The translations under genes were made by a program, and so were the position numbers. A stretch of 50,841 bases of DNA from CADCTM01 sp049671305. Its GTDB lineage: Bacteria; Cyanobacteriota; Cyanobacteriia; Cyanobacteriales; Coleofasciculaceae. The stretch covers positions 1 through 50,841 of the forward strand of contig JBATUR010000121.1 of NCBI GenBank assembly GCA_049671305.1. The letters run 5' to 3'. Within the stretch, counting starts at the first letter, position 1; each line of letters starts with the position of its first letter. A model generated the notes under the pieces. It did not search any database. It was not told the origin of the DNA and saw only the letters and a list, made by a program, of their open reading frames with translations. Shown here one piece after another: positions 17,749 to 26,842 of this stretch.

Positions 17749-17783
17749 AGCCACCAAGTGAGGATTAATCAGGAGGCTTTTTT
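17749..17783 (+). terminator. Rho-independent terminator after the HAD gene
   Basis: AGCCACC (17749-17755) pairs with GGAGGCT (17772-17778) with one mismatch, and six T follow. It begins 22 bp after the HAD stop codon and touches the stop of the convergent CPP1-like gene. Confidence 0.65.
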
Positions 17784-18411
17784 AACGTAAGAAGCTACTA
17801 ATCAACCAGAGCAATAAAAATGTCACCAATGTGGCAAATTTCTCAATAGTCAAACTGATAGTAGCCAGTTGCGGAACCAAGAAACCCGCCAGCATCGTAC
17901 CTAAACCAACACCTACCAATAAACCAGCTAGTGTTAGTAATACAGAACGACCCAACTGCCGTTCTTTGCGGTTGAGGAAAAAAACATTACAGCCAACCCC
18001 CAAAGCCAGCATAAAAGGCAGAATTGACGAACCAGGGCTTTGATAAAACGCTGTAACAGCCGCTAGTACCCCAAAAGATGCCGTAGGCCAAATTAGTTCT
18101 CCTCGAGTTGGAGTATCAATTAGGCGCTGCAGCCATGCTGGGGAACGGTTAGCGGTCGTTTGAGTAAAACTGGGTGGCGGAGATAACTTTTCCGGGAACC
18201 GGATACGTTCTGGAACCTTAATTTTTCCCTCTTGGCGCATTCTGAGGCGATCCATAATGATCGCATCGTAGGCTGCCTCAACAGATTCGACGAGCTTTTG
18301 GTCGCCGCGATGCTGCTGTATCAGACGCGCTTTGGCATCTTGGATTTCATCAAAAGAAGCATCTTCTGTTACCCCAAGTTTTTCATAGGGATTTTGATCA
18401 CTCACTGTCAA
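17782..18411 (-). CDS. CPP1-like family protein (J-like domain, membrane-anchored)
   Basis: The 209-residue protein starts with NPYEKLGVTEDASFDEIQDAK, a J-domain-like helical region that lacks the HPD tripeptide needed to stimulate Hsp70. This matches the CPP1-like (DUF3353) family. The plant member CPP1 protects protochlorophyllide oxidoreductase. After a linker with Pro/Phe (PEKLSPPPSF), the C-terminal half has about four hydrophobic segments (about 105-205). Length and layout are normal for cyanobacterial homologues. It is convergent with the HAD gene; the stop codons are 54 bp apart. Confidence 0.87.
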   Translation of the reverse strand: MTVSDQNPYEKLGVTEDASFDEIQDAKARLIQQHRGDQKLVESVEAAYDAIIMDRLRMRQEGKIKVPERIRFPEKLSPPPSFTQTTANRSPAWLQRLIDTPTRGELIWPTASFGVLAAVTAFYQSPGSSILPFMLALGVGCNVFFLNRKERQLGRSVLLTLAGLLVGVGLGTMLAGFLVPQLATISLTIEKFATLVTFLLLWLISSFLR

Positions 18412-18797
18412 ACCTCCAAGACATCCCTTCTTTTCACTCGTACGACTGCGACCTTACACTGGTTGTATATTAGACGATTAAAATCCTCAATGCTGCCCTT
18501 ACTACCAAAAAGGTAATAGGTCATTTGCACTTGAGCGCCATGTCAACCCCTGAAAGCTAGTTTAGCTCGATTCTTGAATACAAGCGTCTTGAGACAAACA
18601 CTTTCTTTGAGCGAGAACTATTTTCGCGTTAAAAGCGTCGGACTCTTGGAAGATTTTTAGCTTTCCAGCCTGCGTAGGATGTCTAAACTATTGGCATCCC
18701 CTAATTCTACGACGATAATTGTCTAAAATGCTCAAGACACCACCGGTGTCAAAAATACTGCGTGTCGATTCCTCAATCCAGTTCTCCGTGGAAAGTT
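18412..18797. other. Intergenic region between CPP1-like gene and response regulator
   Basis: Two divergent genes flank these 386 bp, so both promoters should lie here. The only structure I see is a short inverted repeat GACACC-ACC-GGTGTC at 18736-18750, about 47 bp before the regulator start; it may be an operator or chance. I see no coding frame. Confidence 0.5.
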
Positions 18798-19517
18798 ATG
18801 ACCATGGCTTCAGCCAAAATTCTTGTCGTGGATGATGACCCGGCTATCCGAAATTTAATTCTTCGCTTTTTGAGCAAAAAAAACTATCAAGTGCAATCTG
18901 CTCAGGATGGGAAGACAGCTCTGTCATTATTTGAGCAGTTTAATCCAGACTTAGTAATTCTGGATGTGAACTTACCTGATGCTCTAGGATACAACTTGTG
19001 TCAAGAAATGCAGAGCCGAACAGATGTCTTTGTTCTCTTTCTGACTAGCCGGGGAGATGCCGCCGACAAAGACAAAGGGTTCAAACAAGGTGGTGATGAT
19101 TACCTCACGAAGCCGTTTGACTTGCAAGACTTAGAAAACCGAGTTGGGGCAATTTTAAAGCGCAGGCGAGAAGTGACTGCGACTGAACAACAGCGCCTTG
19201 TCTTTGATCAGTTGGTAATCGATCCAGGACGTCGGGAGGTAACTCTTAACGAAGAGATTGTCCCCTTGACTGCCCTAGAATTTGATCTACTACATTTTCT
19301 TGCCTGCCATCCCGGTCGTGTCCTGCGTCGTTCTGAACTGATTCAGGAAGTTTGGGAATATGACTATGTGGGAGATCAACGAGTTGTTGATGTTCATATT
19401 GGTCAAATTCGCAAGAAAATTGAATTAGATTCCAGTCAACCTTCTTTGATTCAAACAGTTCGGGGTGTTGGCTACAAATTTGAGGCACCGGCAAACCAAA
19501 AGAATGGAAAACCTTAA
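18798..19517 (+). CDS. OmpR/PhoB-type response regulator
   Basis: The 239-residue protein has a receiver domain with the acidic pocket VDDD (11-14), phospho-acceptor Asp56 (VILDVNLPD), Thr83 and Lys105 (YLTKPF). A winged-helix DNA-binding domain follows with PLTALEFDLLHFLACHPGRV, RVVDVHIGQIRKKIE and the closing RGVGYKFE. It should bind promoter DNA when phosphorylated by a histidine kinase; none is adjacent. GTG 18762 would give 12 more residues. I prefer ATG 18798, with GGAAAG just upstream; a second ATG lies at 18804. I cannot assign it to a named regulator. Confidence 0.9.
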   Translation: MTMASAKILVVDDDPAIRNLILRFLSKKNYQVQSAQDGKTALSLFEQFNPDLVILDVNLPDALGYNLCQEMQSRTDVFVLFLTSRGDAADKDKGFKQGGDDYLTKPFDLQDLENRVGAILKRRREVTATEQQRLVFDQLVIDPGRREVTLNEEIVPLTALEFDLLHFLACHPGRVLRRSELIQEVWEYDYVGDQRVVDVHIGQIRKKIELDSSQPSLIQTVRGVGYKFEAPANQKNGKP

Positions 19518-19642
19518 TCCTTTTTTATGGTTTAGGAAAACTCCTGCCTCAGTGTTAATGGTTAGATACCAGCAATGGCAAAAAACTCGGTTGATAATCT
19601 GCTTTAAGTATGTGACAATAGTAGTTTAAACAGGGTGCTTCA

Positions 19643-19753
19643 ATGGAGATGCATTTACTAGCGCCGTTGACTAACAAATGGATGCTTTGGAACAGTGTAG
19701 TTCTTTGGTTAGCTAGTCGGCTCGACACTTCGGTACTTGCTTCCTGGTTGTGA
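19643..19753 (+). CDS. Possible 36-residue hydrophobic small protein
   Basis: In the otherwise empty 449-bp gap (19518-19966) an ATG frame encodes 36 residues with a hydrophobic middle (MLWNSVVLWLASRL) and several Trp. CAGGGTG lies about 7-13 bp upstream of the ATG as a weak ribosome binding site. I do not recognise it as a known photosystem subunit. It could be a chance frame or lie within a non-coding RNA. Confidence 0.25.
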   Translation: MEMHLLAPLTNKWMLWNSVVLWLASRLDTSVLASWL

Positions 19754-19920
19754 CTGCTACAGAGCTATAACCTCAAGGCTTTTTGCCAAACTGTTTTGTA
19801 GGATAAAAGCTCGACTAGTCCCATGTTTAGCCGTTAAATACTACGATTGACAGTTCTTTTGGGGCGAACCTGCCAAAGCATCCCTATGCAAAAACCTTTA
19901 CTTCAAACCGCAACAATAAT

Positions 19921-19946
19921 TTATAGCCCGCCTGAGCGGGCTATAA
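19921..19946 (-). terminator. Hairpin downstream of tatA
   Basis: A perfect 10-bp stem (TTATAGCCCG with CGGGCTATAA) and a 6-base loop lie 20 bp past the tatA stop. The minus-strand 3' flank is AT-rich (ATTATTATT). It probably ends the tatA transcript and shields it from the response-regulator side. Confidence 0.7.
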
Positions 19947-19966
19947 AAAAATAAGTATGGTAATTT

Positions 19967-20254
19967 TTAGCTTTGTTGAGAGGAAGTTGTGGCGTGATTG
20001 TTTGATTCAGTGGTTGTGACTTCCTCGATCGCAATTTCCCTTGATTCTGGTAACGATGCTGTGGTTACAGCTTGTTCAATTTGTTCTGCTTCACGCTTAA
20101 ACTCTGTTTCAAACTCTTTGGAGGCGTCTTGAAAGCCTCGAATTGCTTTGCCCATACTCCGACCAATTTCTGGCAACTTTTTGGGACCAAAAACCAGTAG
20201 GGCAATGACCATAATTAGTCCCATTTCCGGTAGACCAACACCAAAAATGTTCAT
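19967..20254 (-). CDS. tatA: Twin-arginine translocase subunit TatA/TatE
   Basis: The 95-residue protein has the TatA plan: a short N-terminal transmembrane helix (GLPEMGLIMVIALLVFG), the hinge FGPKKLPEIGRSMGKAIRGF, an amphipathic helix and a charged, disordered tail. It oligomerises to let folded twin-arginine proteins cross the cytoplasmic or thylakoid membrane. The Glu in PEMG near the N-terminus is typical of cyanobacterial and plastid TatA. It is on the same strand as psbH but separated from it by the psbH terminator, so it is probably transcribed on its own. Confidence 0.94.
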   Translation of the reverse strand: MNIFGVGLPEMGLIMVIALLVFGPKKLPEIGRSMGKAIRGFQDASKEFETEFKREAEQIEQAVTTASLPESREIAIEEVTTTESNNHATTSSQQS

Positions 20255-20312
20255 GCTTCTAATCTCCTGCTAGTGATGAAGTGCTGTTTATAGTCCTCAG
20301 TATAAGACTTAC

Positions 20313-20335
20313 AAAAAAACCCGGACGAGCCGGGG
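20313..20335 (-). terminator. Rho-independent terminator of psbH
   Basis: On the minus strand CCCGG-CTCGT-CCGGG is followed directly by seven T. It lies about 34 bp after the psbH stop codon. Confidence 0.85.
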
Positions 20336-20368
20336 CAATTGATCTAAAGCTAAGGGCTTCAGTCTAAA

Positions 20369-20572
20369 CTACTGGCTCAAGCTTCTCCAATCGACATTGA
20401 TACCTTCAAGCAATAGTGAAGAGTTGTATAGCTGCAAAATAATCAGCAAAAAGACTAGAAACAACGCCATGAAGACTGCCATTAAGGGCGTCGTTCCCCA
20501 GCCCGGAGCAACTTTACCATACTCTGAGTTTAGGGGTTTAAGAATATTCCCTAGCCGCGTCTGTTGTGCCAT
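20369..20572 (-). CDS. psbH: Photosystem II 10 kDa phosphoprotein PsbH
   Basis: The 67-residue protein has a single transmembrane helix (about 29-49, PLMAVFMALFLVFLLIILQLY). The conserved N-terminal TRLGNILKPLNSEYGKVAPGWGTTP and the C-terminal GINVDWRSL are diagnostic. PsbH binds CP47 and helps assemble and repair photosystem II. An AGGTGA ribosome binding site precedes the ATG. It is divergent from psbN, the standard cyanobacterial arrangement, and has its own terminator. Confidence 0.98.
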   Translation of the reverse strand: MAQQTRLGNILKPLNSEYGKVAPGWGTTPLMAVFMALFLVFLLIILQLYNSSLLLEGINVDWRSLSQ

Positions 20573-20604
20573 GAGTCACCTATGATTAATCTGAATAGAT
20601 TTTT

Positions 20605-20626
20605 TGTAATGTTCCGTAATATTATA
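20605..20626 (-). promoter_or_regulatory. psbH/psbN divergent control region with a possible HLR1-like repeat
   Basis: Reading on the minus strand, TATAAT (20626-20621) is followed by ATTACG-N4-ATTACA (20620-20605). Two hexamers 10 bp apart recall the HLR1 element bound by RpaB at high-light genes, with mismatches in each half. TATAAT would serve as a -10 box about 50 bp from the psbH start. The match is degenerate and may be chance. Confidence 0.3.
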
Positions 20627-20657
20627 AAAGGATAGTACTCATAATTTTTTTTTAATC

Positions 20658-20789
20658 ATGGAACCTGCAACAGTTCTTAGCATTTCTATCGGTGTATTTG
20701 TCTTAGCTGTTACTAGCTACTCAATTTACACGGCTTTTGGTCCTCCTGCTGCTCAGTTGGACGACCCGTTTGAAGATCACGAAGACTAA
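20658..20789 (+). CDS. psbN: Photosystem II assembly protein PsbN
   Basis: This 43-residue protein is encoded head-to-head with psbH. It begins MEPATVLSISIGVFVLAVT, a single membrane helix, and contains YSIYTAFGPPAAQLDDPFEDHED at the C-terminus (positions 21-43), which is the PsbN signature. PsbN is not a core subunit but is needed for early photosystem II assembly and repair. No strong ribosome binding site is visible; a T run lies just before the ATG. Confidence 0.96.
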   Translation: MEPATVLSISIGVFVLAVTSYSIYTAFGPPAAQLDDPFEDHED

Positions 20790-20862
20790 TCCATATCTCG
20801 AAAAGGTTGGGTTGTGTCCACAAGTTATTTGTCCTCCTACGGGTTGGTTACCGCAACCTGCC

Positions 20863-23800
20863 CTAGAGAGGACTCGGTTTTGGTTGGCAGTTTAATCTAA
20901 AATTAGCGATTTTCCACGGCAGAATCTTAACGGGTTGCTCAGTCGAGATTGGTCGTTCTAGTATATCGACAGGATAGGCGATCGCTAAATCTAAATCACT
21001 GCTAATCACTAACTCCGCCTCCTCTCCGTGGCACTCATAACACCTCATTAAATATTGCTCCTGGTCTTCCTCTGAAGGCTTGAGAGCCATCAAAACTAAA
21101 TTTTTGGCTTGCCAGTCCAAAAACTGACCAAAAGGCTTGAGAGACTTCTGACCCAAGCTTGAAGGTACATCAATTAAAACTTGCAGAGGTACATTCAACT
21201 CATAACCTCTTCGCACCGTTTGGGCAGACTGCCAATTGCCGCCGTGAGGGTACAATGCGTAGGTAAAATGATGAATCCCTCGGTCAGCATCTTCATCGGG
21301 CCAGCAAGGACTTCGTAGCAGCGTTAGACGTAACTCAGAGGGCTTGGCATCATAGCCATATTTGCAATTATTGAGCAAACTAACGCCATAAGTATCATCT
21401 CCCAAATCTGCCCAACCTAAAGCGGGAACTTCCCATTTGGCTTTTTCTGCTGGTGTTTGGGGACTTGTTGGGCGTTTAATTGCACCGCAAGCTATTTCAT
21501 AAGTAGCATAACTAGATTCTAAATTTAAAGGAAAGGCAGCTTTTACTAATACATGGGTTTCTTGCCAGTCTACAGTCGTAGAAATTTCTAAAATTGGTGA
21601 ATTAAACCAAAGAATATAATCCTGACAAAATTGAGATTTACCTAATTGACGTATCACACGAATACTTGAGCATAATATCCCTGTTTCTAGCCATTGAATC
21701 GATTTTAATTGAGTTGGGGGTAAAGGATGTTGAGCATAATTTGGATCAATGTTCCAAGCATCCCAATATTGTCCCTGATCTTGGAAAGATTGTAGTTGAT
21801 TTCCAGCACCGTTAAGGATTTCTCTTTGATTAATTTTATCAAAAACGCTGCTTAAATCTCCAGTGTTTGGGTCAACAATAACACGCAATAATTCGTTTTC
21901 TAAAATCCAATTTTCTGTTGGTTTGGAAGTTATTTGATCATCGCTTGGTTTGTGGCAGTCGCATAACCAAAAGAGACGATACCCTACTGAAGGGATAGCT
22001 TCAGCAAGAAACAACAAGGTTGACTGTTTGATTAACTGAGATGGTAGTTTTTCACCAGATAAGTTGTAAATTTCCCAAGAAGATGCTGAGGGTAAAGATA
22101 GAGATACAACTTCTGAGCGTTGCCAATTTAGCGAGTTAAAGACAATAATAGGTTTGGCATCTGGTTGTGGTGGTTGTGGGAGATTGATGTGAGATGCGAT
22201 CGCATTTAGTGACTGATCTAATATCTTTAAACCAGTATTTTCGACATCTTGCCAAGCTACGTTTGCTTCTTTAAAAACTTCAGGAATTGATGTTCCTGGT
22301 AATATATCATGAAATTGGTTAAATAAAACTGTTTTCCAAGCAGATTCTATTTGAGATTTAGGATAAGCAAGACTTGTCGTTAAAGTTGCTAAAGTTGCCC
22401 AAATTTCTGCTTCGTATAACAAATTTTCACAACGACGATTCCAGCGTTTTTGATCAGCGTGAGTAGTATAACATCCGCGATGGAATTCTAGATATAGTTC
22501 ATCATTCCATACTGGAAATTCTCTGTATTGGTATTCATTTTCATAAGTGTAATTTTTACTAATTTCTGATAAATAAATTTGAGCTGTTGTAAATTTTAAT
22601 TCTGGGAAAAATGGCGACTGTTGCCAACGTTTTGCTACTTCTAGCATATCACGAGTTGGACCACCGCCATGATCACCAACACCAGGTAACCAAAAGGCAG
22701 ATTTTAAATTTGTTTGAGTTTCCCAATCAACAGCATAATTTGCCATTGTGATAGGATTAGTATCCATAACACCTGTGGTATTAGGAGGAGACATCAGGCT
22801 TAAAATTTGTGTACCATCAGGTGATTTCCACTCAAAAATTCCATAAGGAAACTTAGTTGTATCATTCCAATGTAACTTCTGAGTTACAAAGAACTCTATA
22901 CCACCTTGCTTAAGAATTTGCGGCAGTTGCCAACAGAAACCAAAGCTATCTGGTAACCAAGCTACTGTTGTTAGTTTACCAAATTTTTCTAAAGTATAAC
23001 GTTGAGCATATAATACTTGTCTAACTAAAGATTCACCACTTACTAAATTAACTTCGGGCTCTACCCACATTCCCCCCACAATTTCCCATCTATCAGCCGT
23101 AATTTGTTGTTTGACTTCAGCAAATAAATCAGGGCAGTTGACTTCTAGCCAGCTATATAATGCTGGTGTAGAATGACAAAATATTAATTCTGGAAACTCT
23201 TGTTGTAATTTTAAAACAGAGGCAAAAGTTCTTTGAGCAACTTGCCAGGTTTCACTAACTGTCCATAACCAAGCTAAGTCTAGATGAGCATGACCAAGCA
23301 TTTCAATTTTGCTTTGTTTTGGTGATAAAAGTTTATTTTGCTCAACAAGTAATTTGAGACTTTGACGGATAGTAGCAATAGATCTTCTAAAATCTGGATG
23401 TGATACTTTAGCCCAATCAATCTTAGAAATAACTGTTGTCAATAAAGATAATTCTTCAGGTGCAAAACTTTCGATATATTTATATAAAACAGCTAATTCA
23501 TCAGCAAAGAAGCCGGGCTCTAAATAATCTAATGCTTCATAAATACAATGGGAACGCATTAAAGCCCCAATGTCATGACTTGGACTTACTAATCTTAAAG
23601 CAACTGTAATTTCTGATCCTGGTATTACAGATGAACTTAGTAATATTCGAGCTGAAGAATCAAACAAATCTCCCTGCTGCACAAGCTTACCATTAACAAA
23701 AATATTGGCATCTTCTGCCCACCAAGTCAGCGCCAACCGTAAGCTTAATCCAGTTAAAGGACAGCCTTGTAAATTATGGGGGACAATAAAATTTTGCTTG

Positions 23801-24027
23801 AGCCAGATGACTTGTTTTCCGGCTGACCAAACGATATAGTTTTTTGTATTAAGTTCGGCAGGTAACCAATCATGCCAATGCTTAGAGCTAGATGCAGCAT
23901 CTTCTGCTAAATCTTGGGCATAACATCGCCAGCCATTTTGGACACAAACTTGAGTTAATGCCCGTAGTTTAGCTATCGCTTCCTGAACCGCGTGTATTTT
24001 AGCGTTTGGTGGCACAGAGTTGCTCAT
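20863..24027 (-). CDS. GH38 family alpha-mannosidase
   Basis: The 1054-residue glycosidase carries all GH38 landmarks: His/Asp zinc ligands in GHAHLDLAW (about 245-253), the nucleophile Asp360 in WLPDSFGF, and His453 in GDHGGGPTRD. N-terminal ~230 residues form the beta-rich domain of the larger (ManB/Ams1-type) subfamily, and the last ~400 residues form the usual beta sandwiches. There is no signal peptide, so a cytoplasmic role in trimming or recycling mannose-containing glycans is likely. The ATG at 24027 is well placed. It has no operon partner; the neighbouring gene is divergent. Substrate linkage cannot be read from the sequence. Confidence 0.94.
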   Translation of the reverse strand: MSNSVPPNAKIHAVQEAIAKLRALTQVCVQNGWRCYAQDLAEDAASSSKHWHDWLPAELNTKNYIVWSAGKQVIWLKQNFIVPHNLQGCPLTGLSLRLALTWWAEDANIFVNGKLVQQGDLFDSSARILLSSSVIPGSEITVALRLVSPSHDIGALMRSHCIYEALDYLEPGFFADELAVLYKYIESFAPEELSLLTTVISKIDWAKVSHPDFRRSIATIRQSLKLLVEQNKLLSPKQSKIEMLGHAHLDLAWLWTVSETWQVAQRTFASVLKLQQEFPELIFCHSTPALYSWLEVNCPDLFAEVKQQITADRWEIVGGMWVEPEVNLVSGESLVRQVLYAQRYTLEKFGKLTTVAWLPDSFGFCWQLPQILKQGGIEFFVTQKLHWNDTTKFPYGIFEWKSPDGTQILSLMSPPNTTGVMDTNPITMANYAVDWETQTNLKSAFWLPGVGDHGGGPTRDMLEVAKRWQQSPFFPELKFTTAQIYLSEISKNYTYENEYQYREFPVWNDELYLEFHRGCYTTHADQKRWNRRCENLLYEAEIWATLATLTTSLAYPKSQIESAWKTVLFNQFHDILPGTSIPEVFKEANVAWQDVENTGLKILDQSLNAIASHINLPQPPQPDAKPIIVFNSLNWQRSEVVSLSLPSASSWEIYNLSGEKLPSQLIKQSTLLFLAEAIPSVGYRLFWLCDCHKPSDDQITSKPTENWILENELLRVIVDPNTGDLSSVFDKINQREILNGAGNQLQSFQDQGQYWDAWNIDPNYAQHPLPPTQLKSIQWLETGILCSSIRVIRQLGKSQFCQDYILWFNSPILEISTTVDWQETHVLVKAAFPLNLESSYATYEIACGAIKRPTSPQTPAEKAKWEVPALGWADLGDDTYGVSLLNNCKYGYDAKPSELRLTLLRSPCWPDEDADRGIHHFTYALYPHGGNWQSAQTVRRGYELNVPLQVLIDVPSSLGQKSLKPFGQFLDWQAKNLVLMALKPSEEDQEQYLMRCYECHGEEAELVISSDLDLAIAYPVDILERPISTEQPVKILPWKIANFRLNCQPKPSPL

Positions 24028-24178
24028 ATTTCGGTAAAATTAAATCACTATTTTTAATTTTTAGCTAGCGTTATTTACTCTTTAATTGTTGGTCTGGAAA
24101 TTGAAGGCGATTCAATTAGGCAAACATTGAACGTAAAAACCGCTAACTCATAATCGCTCACCGGGTAATTAAATAATC

Positions 24179-25969
24179 ATGTCTTCTGCCCCTACTGGTC
24201 GCTATCAAAGCCGATTGTTTAACTTTCTTAACAAACAATCTCAGCGATTAACTGATCAATACGATCGCACAATACGACATTTAAAAGTTGCTACTGTCTG
24301 GGGAGCGCAAATTCTGCTATACCCGATATATATGTTGGTACAAGCGGGTTTATCGGCAGGGCGTCAACTTACTCAGTCAGCAGAAGCCGGATGGCCACAA
24401 ATCAAAACACTAACAAATGCTACAGATGAAGTACTGCCCACCGTCGATACAGCAATTGAGCGAGTATTAGCGGAAATTAATCGCTTACCGCTGCTTGAGG
24501 TGCAAAATCAAGCAATACCTGGGCATGAAAACAGCGAAGGGCAAATATCCCCAGAAGCAGCGTCAGAATTAGCAACCCAAATAGTCGCCTTAACTCAAAG
24601 TCTAACTTCCTCCTCAATTTCCCCGACAGCTTCATCAATAGATTTAAACACAACCACATCATCATCTGGGATACAAGGAGTTGCCACAATACTAGAAACT
24701 CGTGCCTTGGTGTTAGTGACAATTGAAAATCAAATACTCGATATCTTGACGCCTCAACAACAAAAAAAACTCTCCTCAAAAATTAGCTGGGAAATAGCTG
24801 ATCAAAGGCGTAAATGGCGGCTAGCTGAGGCGTCAACACGTCGATTTAAAGCTTATCCAAAGCTTTCGGCACTAGAAGAAAACCCCCGCATCTTGGCTCC
24901 TGTGAAGCTATTTTGGCAGTTAATGGCGTGGGTGCAAACTAGTCCAGTGGCGATCGCTGCTAATCTGTTTCAAGAATCTACCTTAGTTGTCGCAACTAGT
25001 AATCAGCATCAGCTTGCACAACGAAAACCTGAAAAAATACTACCACAAGCCCCATCAGCACTATTCTTTCTAGATCGTACCTTTGCCGAACTAGAATCAC
25101 ATCAACTAGTGCCAGGCACAGAAGTTGTTATCGCCTTAAGTGAACGTACCACGCGATCGCTTCAACAAAATAGCCAAAAATTATTTCAAAAACTGCAAAC
25201 AACCTTCAATAAGCCAACAACAACACCACCTACTGGCATTCAATCTTTAATCTACGCCGCCGTTGATTACTTTTTTGGCAGGAATTCTACCAAACTACCA
25301 GGAAAAAACTTTGCAGAACAACCCACCATCCCAGGCAAACAGCAAAACCTACCTTCAGCTCAAGAGCTTTCTAGTTTAGAATTTCCCCAAGCTGAAGTTG
25401 ATCCTTGGTTAACCTGGGACGATTTATATGACACACCAATACCCAATCAATTTCAAACAACAGCTTCAACTACTATCCGGGGTAAATCTTCTCAGCAACT
25501 ACCAGAAGCCCTGAACAGCCGGATACCTCTAGAACCTGAAAATTCTGTTTTAGGCAAAATCAAGCGTTATTTAGGCTGGAAGCAGCCTCCAGGCAAACTT
25601 TCTGTACTCACCCCTAGAGAAGAGACAAAAGCCACAATTGCCCCAGCACCATTAGTTGTCCAACCTTCAAGCAAACCGAGAACTCGTCGGCAGAAAAGCG
25701 ATCGCTTATCCCAACCTGCAACAGCTCCTCATACCGTTACTCGTCGAAAAATAGCCTTGCCAGCGACAGTAAACAGTTCCCTTACCAACCCAAACTCATC
25801 TACTACCAATGGAGATTTAGACGCTGCCCCTGATTGGATAGAAACGCCAGCAACTCCTAGTGGTTATGTCAAGCACCCTTTAGAGCAGTTATTGGAATGG
25901 CTAGATTCTGCCATGCTTTGGTTGGAAGAATTAGTTATGAAAATCTGGCGCTCCTTCAGAGGACGTTGA
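24179..25969 (+). CDS. Large hypothetical protein with one hydrophobic segment
   Basis: The protein has 596 residues. There is a hydrophobic stretch at about 37-57 (VATVWGAQILLYPIYMLVQAG), which may be a membrane anchor or amphipathic helix. A polar, low-complexity middle is rich in Ser/Thr/Pro. A better-folded segment lies at about 190-270 (ILDILTPQQQKKLSSKISWEIADQ), and the C-terminal helix is Leu/Trp-rich (LEQLLEWLDSAMLWLEELVMKIW). I recognise no catalytic motif. Conserved cyanobacterial proteins of this type are known only as hypothetical. It is divergent from the mannosidase gene and 140 bp upstream of the small membrane protein at 26110. Confidence 0.75.
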   Translation: MSSAPTGRYQSRLFNFLNKQSQRLTDQYDRTIRHLKVATVWGAQILLYPIYMLVQAGLSAGRQLTQSAEAGWPQIKTLTNATDEVLPTVDTAIERVLAEINRLPLLEVQNQAIPGHENSEGQISPEAASELATQIVALTQSLTSSSISPTASSIDLNTTTSSSGIQGVATILETRALVLVTIENQILDILTPQQQKKLSSKISWEIADQRRKWRLAEASTRRFKAYPKLSALEENPRILAPVKLFWQLMAWVQTSPVAIAANLFQESTLVVATSNQHQLAQRKPEKILPQAPSALFFLDRTFAELESHQLVPGTEVVIALSERTTRSLQQNSQKLFQKLQTTFNKPTTTPPTGIQSLIYAAVDYFFGRNSTKLPGKNFAEQPTIPGKQQNLPSAQELSSLEFPQAEVDPWLTWDDLYDTPIPNQFQTTASTTIRGKSSQQLPEALNSRIPLEPENSVLGKIKRYLGWKQPPGKLSVLTPREETKATIAPAPLVVQPSSKPRTRRQKSDRLSQPATAPHTVTRRKIALPATVNSSLTNPNSSTTNGDLDAAPDWIETPATPSGYVKHPLEQLLEWLDSAMLWLEELVMKIWRSFRGR

Positions 25970-26109
25970 TTGCGGTAGCGACAAGATATCCGATTTCATT
26001 ATCCTACCTAAAATTATCCTTGCGTTCTGCAACGTGCAACTTGATAACTGTACGCAACTTCGTATGATTTAAGAGCGATCCATATCTTACTCAACATTAG
26101 GAGTGCTTT

Positions 26110-26481
26110 GTGTACAACTATCCCTCGCCACCATACCTTTTGCTATTCTTTGGTTTATTTGCTGGATTAACCTGTGGCTTGGCTTTTGAAGCTACCTTGC
26201 GACAAAAAGTACAGGAATGGTCAAAAAAACGCTCCACCCGCACCCTGGCTCAAATGAAAGGATTGCAGCTACTAATGCCATTTTTAGGCATTACAGTCGG
26301 AATTGCGGTTTTTCTCGCCTCTGGCTTAGAAATCTTTGGCTTTCCCACCTGGTTGTGTTATGCCATATCTCTACCTTTAACCTTAATTATTAGCTCCTTA
26401 GTATGGTCACAATTGAGCAAACTTTTGGGTCAATTAGAAAGAGGTGGCTCAAAAGCCTTAGATTTAGACGCCTTTGAATGA
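26110..26481 (+). CDS. Small membrane protein, three to four predicted helices
   Basis: The 123-residue protein is mostly hydrophobic, with helices at about 7-27, 51-71 and 75-98 separated by a basic loop (RQKVQEWSKKRST). TAGGAGTG lies 6-13 bases before the GTG at 26110, a convincing ribosome binding site that decides for this start. I do not recognise the family. An acidic C-terminus (LDLDAFE) ends it. Confidence 0.72.
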   Translation: MYNYPSPPYLLLFFGLFAGLTCGLAFEATLRQKVQEWSKKRSTRTLAQMKGLQLLMPFLGITVGIAVFLASGLEIFGFPTWLCYAISLPLTLIISSLVWSQLSKLLGQLERGGSKALDLDAFE

Positions 26482-26842
26482 TGGCTTTGACTGAGGGCAA
26501 TCAATAATTAATTTTTTGCCCTTAAAGAATTTTCCTCAAAATCTGGCATCACTTATCTGCTGTTAAACTACTTGAGAGCGCTCTAGCTAAAAACTAAGCT
26601 AATCTCAATCTGGCATCTTCGTATCAAAGTTGACATCAGGTTAGTGCGGCATCTATTGAGGTTTCATGATCTAAAGTACCCAGATCATGCCAAGTTGTTC
26701 TATGTTCACTATGGATTAATCGCTATCCCTAGCAAAACCTTTCGGCTTGGTTTTAATGCCTTGACCTTTTGTGAAACCGGATCTACAAATAAATCCTTGT
26801 AAACATTACTTAAATAGGTAAAAATCAGGCGATAAATGCCCT
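26482..26842. other. Intergenic region upstream of the amidase gene
   Basis: These 361 bp contain an inverted repeat AGGGCAA (26494-26500) with TTGCCCT (26516-26522) just after the membrane-protein stop, possibly a weak terminator. I see no coding frame or other structure in the rest. Confidence 0.45.
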
